Source: Pseudomonadota bacterium (GTDB lineage: Bacteria > Myxococcota_A > Polyangia > GCA-2747355). Taken from it: 64,000 nt of DNA. Location of the stretch: NCBI GenBank assembly GCA_016702545.1, contig JADJDT010000002.1, positions 248,001 through 312,000 of the forward strand. Reading direction: 5' to 3'. Below are positions 42,038 to 52,242 of this stretch, in pieces. How positions within the stretch are numbered: position 1 is the stretch's first letter; the number at the start of each line of letters is the position of its first letter. Position numbers and translations under genes: made by a program. The notes beneath the pieces are model-generated. The model did no database searches and was not told the origin of the DNA. It saw nothing but the letters and a program-made list of their open reading frames with translations.

Positions 42038-42847
42038 CTAACGCCCACCACGCCGGTCACCTGGCAGCCCACGCTGGATAATGACGTTCTGGCGGTAGCG
42101 GCGCTCGCGCGCCTGCTTCAGCCGCTCGCCCGCCAGCAGCGAGCTGAGCGTGGTGCGACCGCGCTTCTCCTCGTCCAGCACATCCATGTCCTCGACGTTG
42201 CGCAGCGAGAAGTAGAGGGAGCCCAGCTCCTGGGCCAGCACCAGCACCTCGGCCTCCTCGGGGTCGACGAGCAGCGTCACCGTCGAGTACTGCGTGTCGG
42301 ACTCGATGCCCTGGGTCGAGCCGGTGGTCTGCCCGGTGGCCAGCACGATGATGTTCTGCAGCAGGGTGACGACGACCATCTCGCTCGAGCCAGGGTCGCG
42401 GAAGCTCCCCAGCACGTCGATCGTGTCGTTGGGACGAATCCAGTGGCCCACGGCCGAGCGCTCGGTGACGCTGATGCTGATCGCGCGCTGCCGCCGCGGC
42501 ACGGCCTTGGCGAGCTGCTCGAGCGCGCGCACGCCGCGGAGCTGATACCAGTGAATCGGCTCGCCCGCCTTGAGCGGCACCACCACCTCGCGCCCATAGG
42601 CGAACTCACTGTCGGCGGGGCCGAGCACGCTGTCGTAGACGAACTTGCGCGGCATCTCGTCGACGCGCACGACGTTGGGATTGAGCGGGGCACCAGGCTG
42701 CAGGTCGGTGGCAGCGACCAGCACCTTCTCCAGCTCCCAGCCGGCGGTCGCCTCGCGCTTGTAGGCGGTGACCTGGAAGAGCACCAACACGACGGCCAGG
42801 AGGGCGAGAGCCAGAGCCACCAACAGGGGGGCGTAACGCTTGAGCAT
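42038..42847 (-). CDS. cpaB: Flp pilus assembly protein CpaB/RcpC
   Basis: 269 aa. The ATG at 42847 (MLKRYAPLLVALALALLAVV) gives a membrane anchor. An SAF domain follows (VLVAATDLQPGAPLNPNVVRV, quoted up to 20 residues as VLVAATDLQPGAPLNPNVV), then ISVTERSAVGHWIRPNDTID, the RcpC domain motif (NDxVDV), and STVTLLVDPEEAEVLVLA. CpaB is a periplasmic-side component that helps the pilus secretin. It is the first Tad gene here; no secretin (cpaC) or ATPase (cpaF) follows. Confidence 0.9.
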   Translation of the reverse strand: MLKRYAPLLVALALALLAVVLVLFQVTAYKREATAGWELEKVLVAATDLQPGAPLNPNVVRVDEMPRKFVYDSVLGPADSEFAYGREVVVPLKAGEPIHWYQLRGVRALEQLAKAVPRRQRAISISVTERSAVGHWIRPNDTIDVLGSFRDPGSSEMVVVTLLQNIIVLATGQTTGSTQGIESDTQYSTVTLLVDPEEAEVLVLAQELGSLYFSLRNVEDMDVLDEEKRGRTTLSSLLAGERLKQARERRYRQNVIIQRGLPGDRRGGR

Positions 42848-42917
42848 GCGGCGATTATAGTCGAAAGCGCGGGGCAGCGAAGGGGGTGGGGAGGGGGTTT
42901 CCCCCTGAACGAGACAT

Positions 42918-44003
<1,086 letters not shown>

Positions 44004-44121
44004 CGGACTGCTCCTTCTTCAAACAAGCTTCGAACGGTCAAGCTTCGAACCATCAAGCTTCGAACCATCAGCGCCAGCGCCAGCGGCGCCGCGGCGGTCG
44101 GGGTCGAGCGCGCGGCGCGGG
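44004..44121. repeat. serA-serC spacer with 15-bp tandem repeat
   Basis: CAAGCTTCGAACGGT, then two copies of CAAGCTTCGAACCAT (44024-44038, 44039-44053, 44054-44068), followed by CAGCGCCAGCGCCAGCGGCGCC. Each unit carries AAGCTT and TTCGAA palindromes. The repeat ends about 20 bp before the serC start on the minus strand, so it forms the serC leader. Confidence 0.8.
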
Positions 44122-45003
44122 CTAGCCGCGCTCCCGGCTGTAGGCGGCGATCTTCTGCACCACCTCGTCACCGATGCGCAACAGGTTCTCTTTGCTGGAA
44201 GCCCCGATATGCGGCGCCATCAACACGCCCGGCAGGCCGACGAGGGGGCAGTCGGTCGGTGGTGGGTCGCTGCTCCAGACGTCCGTGGCGTAGCAGCGCA
44301 CCTGGCCGCTCTGCAGCGCGGCAGCCAGCGCCGGCTCGTCCACGCAGCCGCCGCGGCCGGTGTTGACGATCACCACGCCGCGCTTCGTCCGCCCGAGGCG
44401 CTCGCCGTTGAGCAGGCCGCGGGTCTCCGGCGTCAGCGGGGCGTGCAGCGAAAGCAGGTCGGCGCCGCTCAGCACCGCGTCGAGCTCGAGCAGCTCGACC
44501 TGCGCGTTGTGCTGAACGAAGGGGTCGTAGCCGACGACCCGCATGCCGAAGGCCTTGGCGCGCTGGGCCACCGCCGTGCCGATGCGCCCGACGCCGATCA
44601 GGCCGAGGGTCTTGCCGAAGAGCTCGCTGCGCTTGAGCTCCTTCTTGAGGAACTTGCCCTGCAGCATGCCATTGTGGCCCTCGATCACGTGGTTGATCGC
44701 CGCCAGCATCAGGGTCAGCGCGAACTCCGCCACCGCCACGGTCGAGGCGTCGGGCGTGTTGTCGACGCGGATGCCGCGCTCCTTGGCGTAGGCGCGGTCG
44801 ACGTTGTCGAGGCCCACGCCGCCGCGGATGATCAGCTTGAGCTGCGGCGCGCGCGCGAGGTACTCGCCCGTCGCCTTGGTCTTGCTGCGAATCAGCAGCA
44901 CCTCGGCCTCGGCCAGCCGAGCCACGTCGTCGGTGACCTCGCCGAAGGCCTTGAGGCGCTCGGGCAGCGAGGGATCGAAGGCATCGGCCAAGAGAATCAG
45001 CAT
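44122..45003 (-). CDS. serA: D-3-phosphoglycerate dehydrogenase (short form)
   Basis: 293 aa, starting at the ATG at 45003 (MLILLADAFD). The 2-hydroxyacid dehydrogenase fold shows IIRGGVGLDNVD, the NAD motif LGLIGVGRIGTAVAQRAKAF, and catalytic Arg, Glu and His in NTGRGG, DVWSSDPP and PHIGASSKEN. The C-terminal ACT regulatory domain is missing, so serine feedback through ACT is not expected. Together with serC it provides the first two steps of serine synthesis. Confidence 0.92.
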   Translation of the reverse strand: MLILLADAFDPSLPERLKAFGEVTDDVARLAEAEVLLIRSKTKATGEYLARAPQLKLIIRGGVGLDNVDRAYAKERGIRVDNTPDASTVAVAEFALTLMLAAINHVIEGHNGMLQGKFLKKELKRSELFGKTLGLIGVGRIGTAVAQRAKAFGMRVVGYDPFVQHNAQVELLELDAVLSGADLLSLHAPLTPETRGLLNGERLGRTKRGVVIVNTGRGGCVDEPALAAALQSGQVRCYATDVWSSDPPPTDCPLVGLPGVLMAPHIGASSKENLLRIGDEVVQKIAAYSRERG

Positions 45004-45092
45004 CGGGCTCCTCCGCCCCACGATGGGCAGGCGGACCCTAGCGCAGTCGCCCGCCGCCGGGAAGGGCACGCTGCGGCGCGCGATGCCGGGCC

Positions 45093-45347
45093 TCAGCGGT
45101 GCGGGCGAGGGTCGGGCGCGTTCGGTGCCGGCACGGGGTAGTCCGGCGACCGGGAGGCCTGGGTGTCGAGCGGGTCGCACTGGCAGACCCGGCAGCGGCG
45201 CTGCCGATCCCAGGCGCAGCTCGCGCCGGCGACGCAGCGCAGCTTGCGGTAGCGCGCGCACACCGTTGCGTCGCGGCGCAGCGGAGCACAGGCGCCGCTC
45301 GCCAACAACGCGAGCATCAGCGCGGTCAGCAGGACGCCTCGTCGCAT
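45093..45347 (-). CDS. Small cysteine-rich lipoprotein
   Basis: 84 aa. Strong ribosome site AGGAGG before the ATG. Signal MRRGVLLTALMLALLASGAC with the lipobox Cys at about 20. The mature part has six further cysteines (VCARYRKLRCVAGASCAW, then RRCRVCQCDP), probably disulfide-bonded or metal-binding, and a Pro-rich tail. No family is recognised. It is divergent from the metallophosphoesterase gene, 82 bp away. Confidence 0.75.
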   Translation of the reverse strand: MRRGVLLTALMLALLASGACAPLRRDATVCARYRKLRCVAGASCAWDRQRRCRVCQCDPLDTQASRSPDYPVPAPNAPDPRPHR

Positions 45348-45429
45348 CGCTTGCCCCTCCTTTGCAGACGCGCAGCATAGCGCAAGCGGGCGTGCCCACG
45401 CGCCCGCGGGGGGCTATGCTGCGCACCGC

Positions 45430-46848
45430 ATGCGCCCCGCTCGTCTCGCCAGCGCTCTGTTCGTGCTCGCCTTGCTCGCGGCCGCCGCGCCGGCCGCCGC
45501 GCAGCCGCGCTGGCTGCGCCTCTCCTATCTCGGCGACGACGCCACCGGCCTCGGCCTGACCTGGAACACGCTGGGTCCCCGCCGGCCCGCGGCGGCGCAG
45601 GTGCTCTACGGCCTGGCGCCGGGCCGCTACGAGCGCCGCGCCCAGGGCAGCCTGCGCACGCTGGGCGGCCCCTTCGGCGTGCAGAGCGAGGTGGCACTGC
45701 GGCGCCTGCGGCCCGACACGACCTATTACTATCGCGTCGGCGACGCCCAGGGCGGCTGGAGCGCGGAGCAGCGCCTGCGCAGCCGGCCGGCCGCGGGCGA
45801 CCTCTGCACCCCCTTTCGCTTCGCGATCGGCGGCGACGGCCGCGCCGATCGCTGGGAGGCCGCCCGCGGCACCAGCCAGCGCTGGCTCGGGGTGCTCGAG
45901 CGCATCCGCGGCGACGGGGCGCGGTTCGTCGTCCATACCGGCGACTTCGTCACGGACGGCAAGGTGCCGGCGCAGTGGGCCGCCTTCTTCGCCGCGACCG
46001 AGCGCTTCAGCGCCTCACTGCCCGTGATGTACGCGCTGGGCAACCACGACGATGGCCCGGGCGTCGGCCCCGGCATGTACTTCAGCAAGCTCTTGCAGCA
46101 ACCCGCAGCCGCCTGCGCCGCGCCGGGCCAGCCGCTCGAGGAGTGCCATGCCTTCGAGGTGGGCCCCGTGCTCTTCGCCGCCGTCAGCACGCTGACCAGC
46201 TCGGCCCAGGGCGACATGCCCTTCGGCAATCAGGCGCGCTGGCTCGACGGCGTGCTCGCCGCCAGCCGCGCGCGCTGGAAGGTCGTCTACACGCACTATC
46301 CGAGCTACACGCGCGCCGGCTTCTTCGGCCACCCGCCCAACGAGCAGGGCCAAAACGCCGCCTTCGTCGCCGTCTTCAACGCCCGCGCGGTCGACCTCGT
46401 CGTCGCCGGCCACAACCATTTCTACGAGCGCTTCGCCCCCTCGCGCTGCGCCGACCCGGGCAGCGCCGAGCCCTGTCCCGTGGCGGCGGGCGCGCCCGGC
46501 ACCGTCTACGTCACGACGGGCGGCGGCGGCGCCCAGGCCCTACCCTTCGCCGGCAGCACCGACGCCACCCGCCCCGCGGCCTCGACCGAGCACCACTACC
46601 TGCGCGTCGACGTCAGCGCGACCCGGCTGACCCTCGAGGCCGTCGCCGCCGACGGCCGCATCCTCGACCGCCACACCCTGCACAAGCCCGACGCGGCGAT
46701 CGCCTGCGCCACAGCCCCTGCCCCCTTGCCCCGCCCCCTACCGCCCCCGCCGCCCAGCGCCCACGCGCGCCTGCTCCTCCTCGCCGCTGGCGCCAGCGCC
46801 CTCCTCCTCACCACCGCCCTGCTCTGGCGCCGCCGCCGCCGCGGCTGA
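45430..46848 (+). CDS. Secreted metallophosphoesterase (purple acid phosphatase-like)
   Basis: 472 aa. Sec signal MRPARLASALFVLALLAAAA, then a fibronectin-like N-terminal domain (about 25-120, with LRPDTTYYYRVGDAQGGW), then a calcineurin-like phosphoesterase: IGGDGRAD, VVHTGDFV, ALGNHDDG, VVYTHYPS and VVAGHNHFYERF, giving the metal ligands. After a Pro-rich linker a single membrane segment ends with WRRRRRG, like the sorting tails of myxobacterial surface proteins. It probably cleaves phosphate esters at the cell surface. Confidence 0.92.
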   Translation: MRPARLASALFVLALLAAAAPAAAQPRWLRLSYLGDDATGLGLTWNTLGPRRPAAAQVLYGLAPGRYERRAQGSLRTLGGPFGVQSEVALRRLRPDTTYYYRVGDAQGGWSAEQRLRSRPAAGDLCTPFRFAIGGDGRADRWEAARGTSQRWLGVLERIRGDGARFVVHTGDFVTDGKVPAQWAAFFAATERFSASLPVMYALGNHDDGPGVGPGMYFSKLLQQPAAACAAPGQPLEECHAFEVGPVLFAAVSTLTSSAQGDMPFGNQARWLDGVLAASRARWKVVYTHYPSYTRAGFFGHPPNEQGQNAAFVAVFNARAVDLVVAGHNHFYERFAPSRCADPGSAEPCPVAAGAPGTVYVTTGGGGAQALPFAGSTDATRPAASTEHHYLRVDVSATRLTLEAVAADGRILDRHTLHKPDAAIACATAPAPLPRPLPPPPPSAHARLLLLAAGASALLLTTALLWRRRRRG

Positions 46849-47235
46849 GCCCCGGCCCCGCTCCCCGCTTCGCTGCCCCCGTCGCCTTACATCTGTCCAC
46901 AAGAGACCTGGCTGTACTCCGACAGTCGGAGACCCTAGCGTGGATTCGACGAGGCGACCGGAACCGACGGGCGAAGCGCTGCGCGGCAAAGCCTGGGCAA
47001 CCGCACTCGCAAATTCACGTAACTGCTTGCGTAAGTCTGGATCGCCGGTGCCGGCCGCCAGCCGCCTGACCGATCCGTAGGGGCCCGGGCTTGCCGGATC
47101 GCATCTTGCTGTGCTACTCGGCGCTCGTCCCAAACTGCCCCGCCTTCGGGGAGCGGACGAGCGCAGACATCACGGACGCGCTACTCGCGCGTCACTTAAG
47201 CGTCACTGACGCGTCACAGAGAAGGGGATCGAGAC
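46849..47235. other. 387-bp intergenic region, nothing recognised
   Basis: No gene, repeat or RNA is supported. The minus-strand frame through here (to 47133) extends antisense into the phosphoesterase gene and has no recognised domain. GTCACTTAAGCGTCACTGACGCGTCACAGAG (47190-47220, shown in part as GCGTCACTGACGCGTCA) has three spaced GTCAC repeats just before the next gene and could be a regulator site. Confidence 0.35.
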
Positions 47236-47746
47236 ATGAGACGGATGAAAAATGGTGCGAAGTTCCTCGTGTTGGCTACGCTCGCGCTGGCTGCGCCCCG
47301 GGCGTCGCACGCGGGCGACGTAGCGCGGCAGCAGGGGCTGAAAGCACCGCCGCCGGCGCATCGGGTGGCTCACTCACAGATCGTCACTGCGCGGGTCGAC
47401 ACGCTCAGGGCGTTTGCGGAACGAGTTGGTGTTTCTTATGAGACGGCCGCCGGGATACGCCAAGCAACGAGAGGCGTGCTGAAACAGAGGATCCTGGCGC
47501 GATGCCGGGAATGCAAGAACCCCGGCTTGGGCACTGGAAAGAGCCGTCGACAATTGGCTGCCCCGACTTGCCGAACGTCAACTCATTGTCGCGCTGGCCA
47601 GGCGTGGAGAAGCCGTGGCGCCTGCGGTGGAGGCCGTCTTGGACAGCGCGTCTGTTACCGATCGGCTAACGGTGTTCGCCGAGGTATCCTCCGTGCTGGT
47701 CCATAAGCCACGCGCGCCAAAAGGTAGCGGTCGCGCAACGCATTGA
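47236..47746 (+). pseudogene. Uncharacterised secreted protein, frameshifted near 47500
   Basis: The start at 47236 follows AAGGGGATC and encodes a signal peptide (KNGAKFLVLATLALAAPRAS, cut near SHAG). The first frame is convincing to about ILARC (47503). The protein-like continuation is in the +1 frame: DAGNARTPAWALERAVDNWL, ALARRGEAVAPAVEAVL and DRLTVFAEVSSVLVHKP, ending at the TGA at 47744-47746. Together they make about 169 aa, helical. Family not recognised. Confidence 0.55.
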
Positions 47747-47859
47747 CGCTGACGAGGCTGCCTTTTCGCCCGTGCCCTTCACGCCTTAGCGCGATGACGC
47801 CACGACCCAGGGGTCCCGCCCCGGGTTCAAATGGGCAACGGTCCAGAGTCCGGTACCAC

Positions 47860-48470
47860 CTATAGCTGCTGCTTCATGGCGTCGAGCCACGAGGCGAGCA
47901 GCGTGACGTGCCCGGCCAGCCTGCGCTCGAGCGCCACCGCGAGGGCCTCGTGGTAGAGATGCACCACGAGGTTGCGGTCATCCGCCATCGCCAACGCCTG
48001 CTCGGCCTGCGCCTGATCGAGCAAGCCAAGGGCGGCGAAGGTTCGGATGCAGCTCTTGGGGGAGGGGTGGTCGAGCCCGTGCACGCCGAGCGAAGCGCTG
48101 GCCGGCCTTCCACACCGCCTCGAGGTGTAGACGAAACGCAAGTCAGCCGGCCGCTCACGGGCGGGCAGCGGCGCCTTGCGCCTCCTGGCGTCGCCAGGGC
48201 CTGGTGCGCGACGGCCAGCGCGAGCTTCAATGCCACTTGATACCCTGCCCTTTACGGGCGGAAGTGGTTGTGTGGTCGCGACGGCTGGGCTTTCAGCGCG
48301 AGGGCAGCCCGACCGGGGCGAGCGCAGCGATGCCGACATCGATGTCCTGCGACGGCAGTCTGCGTGCGTACGAGCCGAGAGGTAGATCTCTGCCGGATGC
48401 CCGCGCAAGAGCGCGAGACGATCGCGCGGACCCGATCGAGGGCTCACATCCTTCATGCCACGAAGTCTAA
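47860..48470 (-). pseudogene. Decayed MNT nucleotidyltransferase-HEPN pair
   Basis: Minus strand. Pieces of an MNT domain appear in different frames: GHPAEIYL and then SQDIDVGIAALAPVGLPSR followed by a stop. A HEPN-type (HI0074-like) partner follows in two frames: EAVWKAGQRFARR, then GLDHPSPKSCIRTFAALGLL, LAMADDRNLVVHLYHEALA and a normal C-terminus. DDRNLVVHLYHE corresponds to the conserved helix of these substrate-binding/HEPN proteins. At least three frame changes separate the blocks, so this is a dead toxin-antitoxin-like module. Confidence 0.65.
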
Positions 48471-48675
48471 CAGCGCCGAGTCCCCCGGGGCGCCAGCCCC
48501 ACCGCGTCTCTACCCAGACCGCTTCGGCGGTTGACGTTGGGGCCCGCCTGAAGCGCTGGCCTTAGCTGCGTCCGGGTGCTTCACCGCTCGCCGGCCTCGC
48601 CCCGCTTCTGATACACTGGCCAGGCTCTCGTTGCCGTCTCTCCTGACGGACCGTCATCACCAAGGAGCTTGAGCG

Positions 48676-50568
48676 ATGCGCTGGCAAGGTCTTGCGTGGG
48701 TTGGGGGCTGCTGCGTGGTCGTGGGCGTGCTCGGGGGCTGCTCGCGGGATGGCTTCCAGCTCGACCCGGATGCGCGCGCGAAGCGCGACGCGGCGCGGGT
48801 GGATGCGCGCCGGCGCGACAGCGGCGTGCTGCCGGTGCGGGACAGCGGCCTCCGCGACGGGGCCGCCCAGGACGGCGCCGTGGCCCAGCGCGACGGCGGC
48901 CCACCGGTGCGCGATGCCCATGCTGGCGACGCGCCGCCGCCTGAGCGTGACGCCGCGCTGCCCGACGCCACGGCGGCCGACAGCGCGCCCGCCGACCAGA
49001 CCCCCGACGCCTTCGCCTTCACCGACCTGACGGATCAGCCGCTGGGCTCGATCATCCTCAGCAACGCGCCGGCGATCACGGGGTTCAGTGGCACGGTGCT
49101 CGCCTCCGTAACGGGCGGCGGCTCGCCCGCGCTCCGGGTCGAAGGGGGCGCCTGGGGCCCGACCGCGCTGCTGCGCCCCGGTCAGACCCTGCAGCTCCAA
49201 CTGACCTCGAGCCCCGAGGTGACCACCACCAGTGTCGCCGTGGTCAACGTCGGCACGGTGCAGGTCACCTGGTCCGTCACGACCAAGGCCGGCAGCACCC
49301 GCATCTTTACGACAGCGGGACCCCTTACCGGCAACCTGGGCGGCCTCGGCAATGCGCACGCGACCTGCCAGTTCGAGGCCAGCCGGCTGGGCTACAGCGG
49401 CATCTTCCGCGCGCTGCTCTCGACGCGGGGGATCGCGGCCAAGGATTTGCTGACGATTACCTATCCGGTGGTGCGGGCCAGCGATAGCGTCGTCGTCGAT
49501 GGCGTGTACCTGTGGGACGGCGCCCTGACGAACCCTGTTCGACCGACGACCGGTGGCATCAATGCCTGGACCTGGACCGGCGGGCTCGGCAACGACCCGG
49601 CAGCCGGCCCGGAGGATACCTGCGGCGACTGGCGCACGACCAGCGGCCAGGGCCGCGTGGGCCTGGCGCAGTACACGGACGCGTACTGGCTGCACTACAC
49701 CCCATACGACCACCGGGCCTCATGCAGCGAGGGCAAATACCTCTACTGCGTCGAACAGCCGCGGGCGCTCGGTCCGGTGCTGACCCTCACGCCCCGCAGC
49801 GCCGCGATGGTGGTGGGCGAGAACGCCAGCCCGGGCTACGGGCGGCCGGTCACCTTCACCGTCGAGAACGTCGGCGACAGCAATACCGTGCCGCTCGCGC
49901 TCAGCCTGAGCAACAGCACGAACTTCGAGCTGACCACCGACAACTGTGCGGGCAAAAGACTGGCCTCGGGCATGACCTGCACGGTCGTCGTCCGGCCCCG
50001 GGCATGGAACGCGGGCACCTTCGCGGGCACCCTCGACGCCAACGCCCCCGGCCCGGCGCAGGCCGACTTGAGCCTGGTGGCCGGCACCCTGGTCTTCCGC
50101 ACGGCCACGACCCTGGGCGGCAACCTCGGCGGCCTGGCCGGCGCGGACGGGATTTGTTCCACGGCAGCCGCCAGCGCGGGCCTGCCCGGTGTGTTCAAGG
50201 CCGTGCTCTCGGATGCGACGACCCACGCGGTCGACCGCTTCTCGATTCGCTACCCCGTGGTCACGACGAATGGCAAGGTCATCGCCAGCGCCAACTTCTG
50301 GTCGCAGAACCCCGAGAACGGTGGTGCCGCCTCGATCGGCCCCAGCAGCACGGATTTCATCTGGACCGGCACCCAACCCGGGGGCGTCAGGAGCGCCGAC
50401 ACCTGCCGCAACTGGACCTCGGACGCCGCCTCGGATCTGGGCCGGCAGGGCCAAGCGAGTGCCACGGACTACTACACCTGCCCCCGCGGGTCCCTCGGGC
50501 CCTCCGTCTTCAACTGCGGCTCGACCCCGTGTACGACCGGCCGCGCCCTGCTCTGTATGGGCCCATAG
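48676..50568 (+). CDS. Lipoprotein with two endostatin-like (DUF1554) domains and a choice-of-anchor Ig domain
   Basis: 630 aa. Leader ends VVVGVLGGC, a lipobox. Residues 30-110 are an Asp/Ala/Arg-rich spacer typical of myxobacterial-type lipoproteins. Two domains of about 150 aa share the pattern (I/V)F.TA..L.GNLGGL..A...C....(L)G..GIFRA(L/V)LS and end with a Cys-containing YLYCVEQP or ALLCMGP; these match DUF1554/endostatin-like surface domains. Between them (about 370-470) is an Ig-like domain with VTFTVENVGDSNTVPLALSL and MTCTVVVRP. It should be exposed on the outer membrane; ligand unknown. Confidence 0.85.
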   Translation: MRWQGLAWVGGCCVVVGVLGGCSRDGFQLDPDARAKRDAARVDARRRDSGVLPVRDSGLRDGAAQDGAVAQRDGGPPVRDAHAGDAPPPERDAALPDATAADSAPADQTPDAFAFTDLTDQPLGSIILSNAPAITGFSGTVLASVTGGGSPALRVEGGAWGPTALLRPGQTLQLQLTSSPEVTTTSVAVVNVGTVQVTWSVTTKAGSTRIFTTAGPLTGNLGGLGNAHATCQFEASRLGYSGIFRALLSTRGIAAKDLLTITYPVVRASDSVVVDGVYLWDGALTNPVRPTTGGINAWTWTGGLGNDPAAGPEDTCGDWRTTSGQGRVGLAQYTDAYWLHYTPYDHRASCSEGKYLYCVEQPRALGPVLTLTPRSAAMVVGENASPGYGRPVTFTVENVGDSNTVPLALSLSNSTNFELTTDNCAGKRLASGMTCTVVVRPRAWNAGTFAGTLDANAPGPAQADLSLVAGTLVFRTATTLGGNLGGLAGADGICSTAAASAGLPGVFKAVLSDATTHAVDRFSIRYPVVTTNGKVIASANFWSQNPENGGAASIGPSSTDFIWTGTQPGGVRSADTCRNWTSDAASDLGRQGQASATDYYTCPRGSLGPSVFNCGSTPCTTGRALLCMGP

Positions 50569-50580
50569 GGCGAGGGACCT

Positions 50581-51672
50581 TCAGCGGGCGGCGAGGTGGT
50601 CTTCGAGGTCCTCGAGCTGCTCGCCGACCCAGGCCGCCTTGGGCTCGCCGCGACGCTCGCGGGCGTGGCGCAGCTCGAGCAGCGTCACGGCGCCCGCGCG
50701 ATCGCCGTGCTCGAGCACAGCGCCCGCGAGGTCGGCCAGGTCGGCCTTGGGGTCGCGCGCGAGCGCGGTCTGCAGCGCGCGCGTCTCGCCGGCCCGGGCC
50801 AGCCGCACGATCTCGCTGCGCAGCGCCCTGGCCGCCCGGTCGGTCCCACGGTCGTAGGCGATCGGTTGCGCCAGCTTGGCCTCGGCCGCCTCGGCCACCG
50901 TGCGGTTGAAGCCGGGGTGCAGCGCGACGAGCGCCTGGTAGAAGGCGGTCCAGTAGGCGCGCGCCTGCGCCAGGCTCTCCTGCCAGTCCTCCTCGGTCGG
51001 CCAGCGGCGCCGCTTGAAGGCACGCTCAGCCTCGGTCATCGCCACCCACGGCTCGAAGGACCGCTCGCGCGCCAGGTGATCAACCCCGGCACCGCCATAG
51101 TAGAGCGCGGTGGCGCTGCCGACGAAGGCCTCGTTGACGGCGCCGCAGTAGGCGCAGACGACGTTGCTGGTGCCGTGCACGAGCTTCGGTTGAAACGAGG
51201 CCCCGCACTGCGGGCAGACGCGCGGCTGGGCGCACTCACGCTCGGCCTGCGGCTGGAGCAGGCGCGCCCAATCGGCCTGCTTGCGCACCAGCAGCCGTTG
51301 GCAGCGCAGCTCGACCTCGCGCAGCGCCCCGTCGCGCTCACGCTGTAGCGCGCGCCAGGCCAGCGTGACCTGGCGGCGCTCCGCCCCGACGAGATCGAGC
51401 CCATCGGTGGCCTCGTCCCACTCCTGCTCGAGCTTGCTCACGGCCTGCTCGACCTTCTCGCGCAGGCCGCGGAAGCGCGCCTCGACCGCCGCGAGGCCCC
51501 CGCCGATCGGGCCGGTGTCGAGCGGGTTGAGCCGCACGAGCTCGTCGAGCCCCGCCTCGGCCTCGGCCTCGACCTCGGCCACCCGCGCCTGAACCTTGCC
51601 CCAGAAGGCGCGCCAGCGCTCGTGCAGCGGCTGCAGCCGCGCGCGCGCCGGCGTCGTCAGCGACTCCATCAT
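50581..51672 (-). CDS. Coiled-coil protein with a zinc ribbon
   Basis: 363 aa. Residues 1-145 are strongly helical and charged (coiled coil: ARVAEVEAEAEAGLDELVRL). A zinc ribbon follows with CPQCGASF and CAYCGAVNE, about 20 residues apart. The rest (about 195-363) is helical with a C-terminal repeat-like part. No signal peptide: cytoplasmic. Family not recognised. It is the third gene of an operon with two other unknown proteins; its start overlaps the preceding stop by 4 bp. Confidence 0.75.
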   Translation of the reverse strand: MMESLTTPARARLQPLHERWRAFWGKVQARVAEVEAEAEAGLDELVRLNPLDTGPIGGGLAAVEARFRGLREKVEQAVSKLEQEWDEATDGLDLVGAERRQVTLAWRALQRERDGALREVELRCQRLLVRKQADWARLLQPQAERECAQPRVCPQCGASFQPKLVHGTSNVVCAYCGAVNEAFVGSATALYYGGAGVDHLARERSFEPWVAMTEAERAFKRRRWPTEEDWQESLAQARAYWTAFYQALVALHPGFNRTVAEAAEAKLAQPIAYDRGTDRAARALRSEIVRLARAGETRALQTALARDPKADLADLAGAVLEHGDRAGAVTLLELRHARERRGEPKAAWVGEQLEDLEDHLAAR

Positions 51673-52232
51673 GGCGTCTCGACCTTCCCCCCGAAGGGGC
51701 TGTCGCAGTAGTCGCAGCGCAGGTGATCCTCGCGCACGCGCGGCGCCCCGCAGGCGGTGCAGCGCAGCACGAAGGCCTCGCGCGCCGGCCCCTTGCCCGC
51801 GGGCCCCTTCCCGGCCGCGGCGAAGGCCTGGGCGAACATCCCGCGCTTGGGCAAGACGCGCTGCCGATAGAGCGCCAGCGTGCTCTCGCGCAGCTCGCCG
51901 ATCACGCGCTGCAGCCGCTCGGCCCGCCGGTGCTGCGGCGCGTCGTCGAGCGGCCAGTCGATGGCCCGCAGCCGGGGCTCGGCCTGCTGGGCGACGATCG
52001 TCAGCACGTCGTGGAGCTCGCCGACCGGCGCCCCGAAGCGCATGCCGGTGGTGCGCGCCAGGCGTTCCCGGGCCTCATCGGCGGTGGGCGAAACGCCCCA
52101 GCGCTTCAGTATCGCCTGCCACGCGGGCGTCGTGCCGTTGGGCAGCTCGACAGCCAGCGCCGCCTGCAGCGCCTCACCCACCGCCGCGCCGAGCCAGTGC
52201 TCGAGGCCCTCGAGCTCCGCCGCCGTGCTCAT
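51669..52232 (-). CDS. Uncharacterised protein with C-terminal zinc ribbon
   Basis: 187 aa from the ATG at 52232 (MSTAAELEGLEHWL). Mostly helical; the C-terminus has CTACGAPR and CDYCDSP, a zinc ribbon of the same style as in the next gene, so both may dock on one partner or on nucleic acid. It lies 10 bp after the first gene of the operon and overlaps the third by 4 bp. Confidence 0.75.
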   Translation of the reverse strand: MSTAAELEGLEHWLGAAVGEALQAALAVELPNGTTPAWQAILKRWGVSPTADEARERLARTTGMRFGAPVGELHDVLTIVAQQAEPRLRAIDWPLDDAPQHRRAERLQRVIGELRESTLALYRQRVLPKRGMFAQAFAAAGKGPAGKGPAREAFVLRCTACGAPRVREDHLRCDYCDSPFGGKVETP

Positions 52233-52242
52233 CGCGGTGGAC

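Noticed and set aside
46738..47133. 131-aa minus-strand frame
   Set aside because: Overlaps the phosphoesterase gene antisense, ends in low-complexity Glu/Gly/Ala; no domain.
47815..47860. T-loop-like GGGTTCAAAT resembling a tRNA end
   Set aside because: No acceptor stem or anticodon arm can be formed around it.
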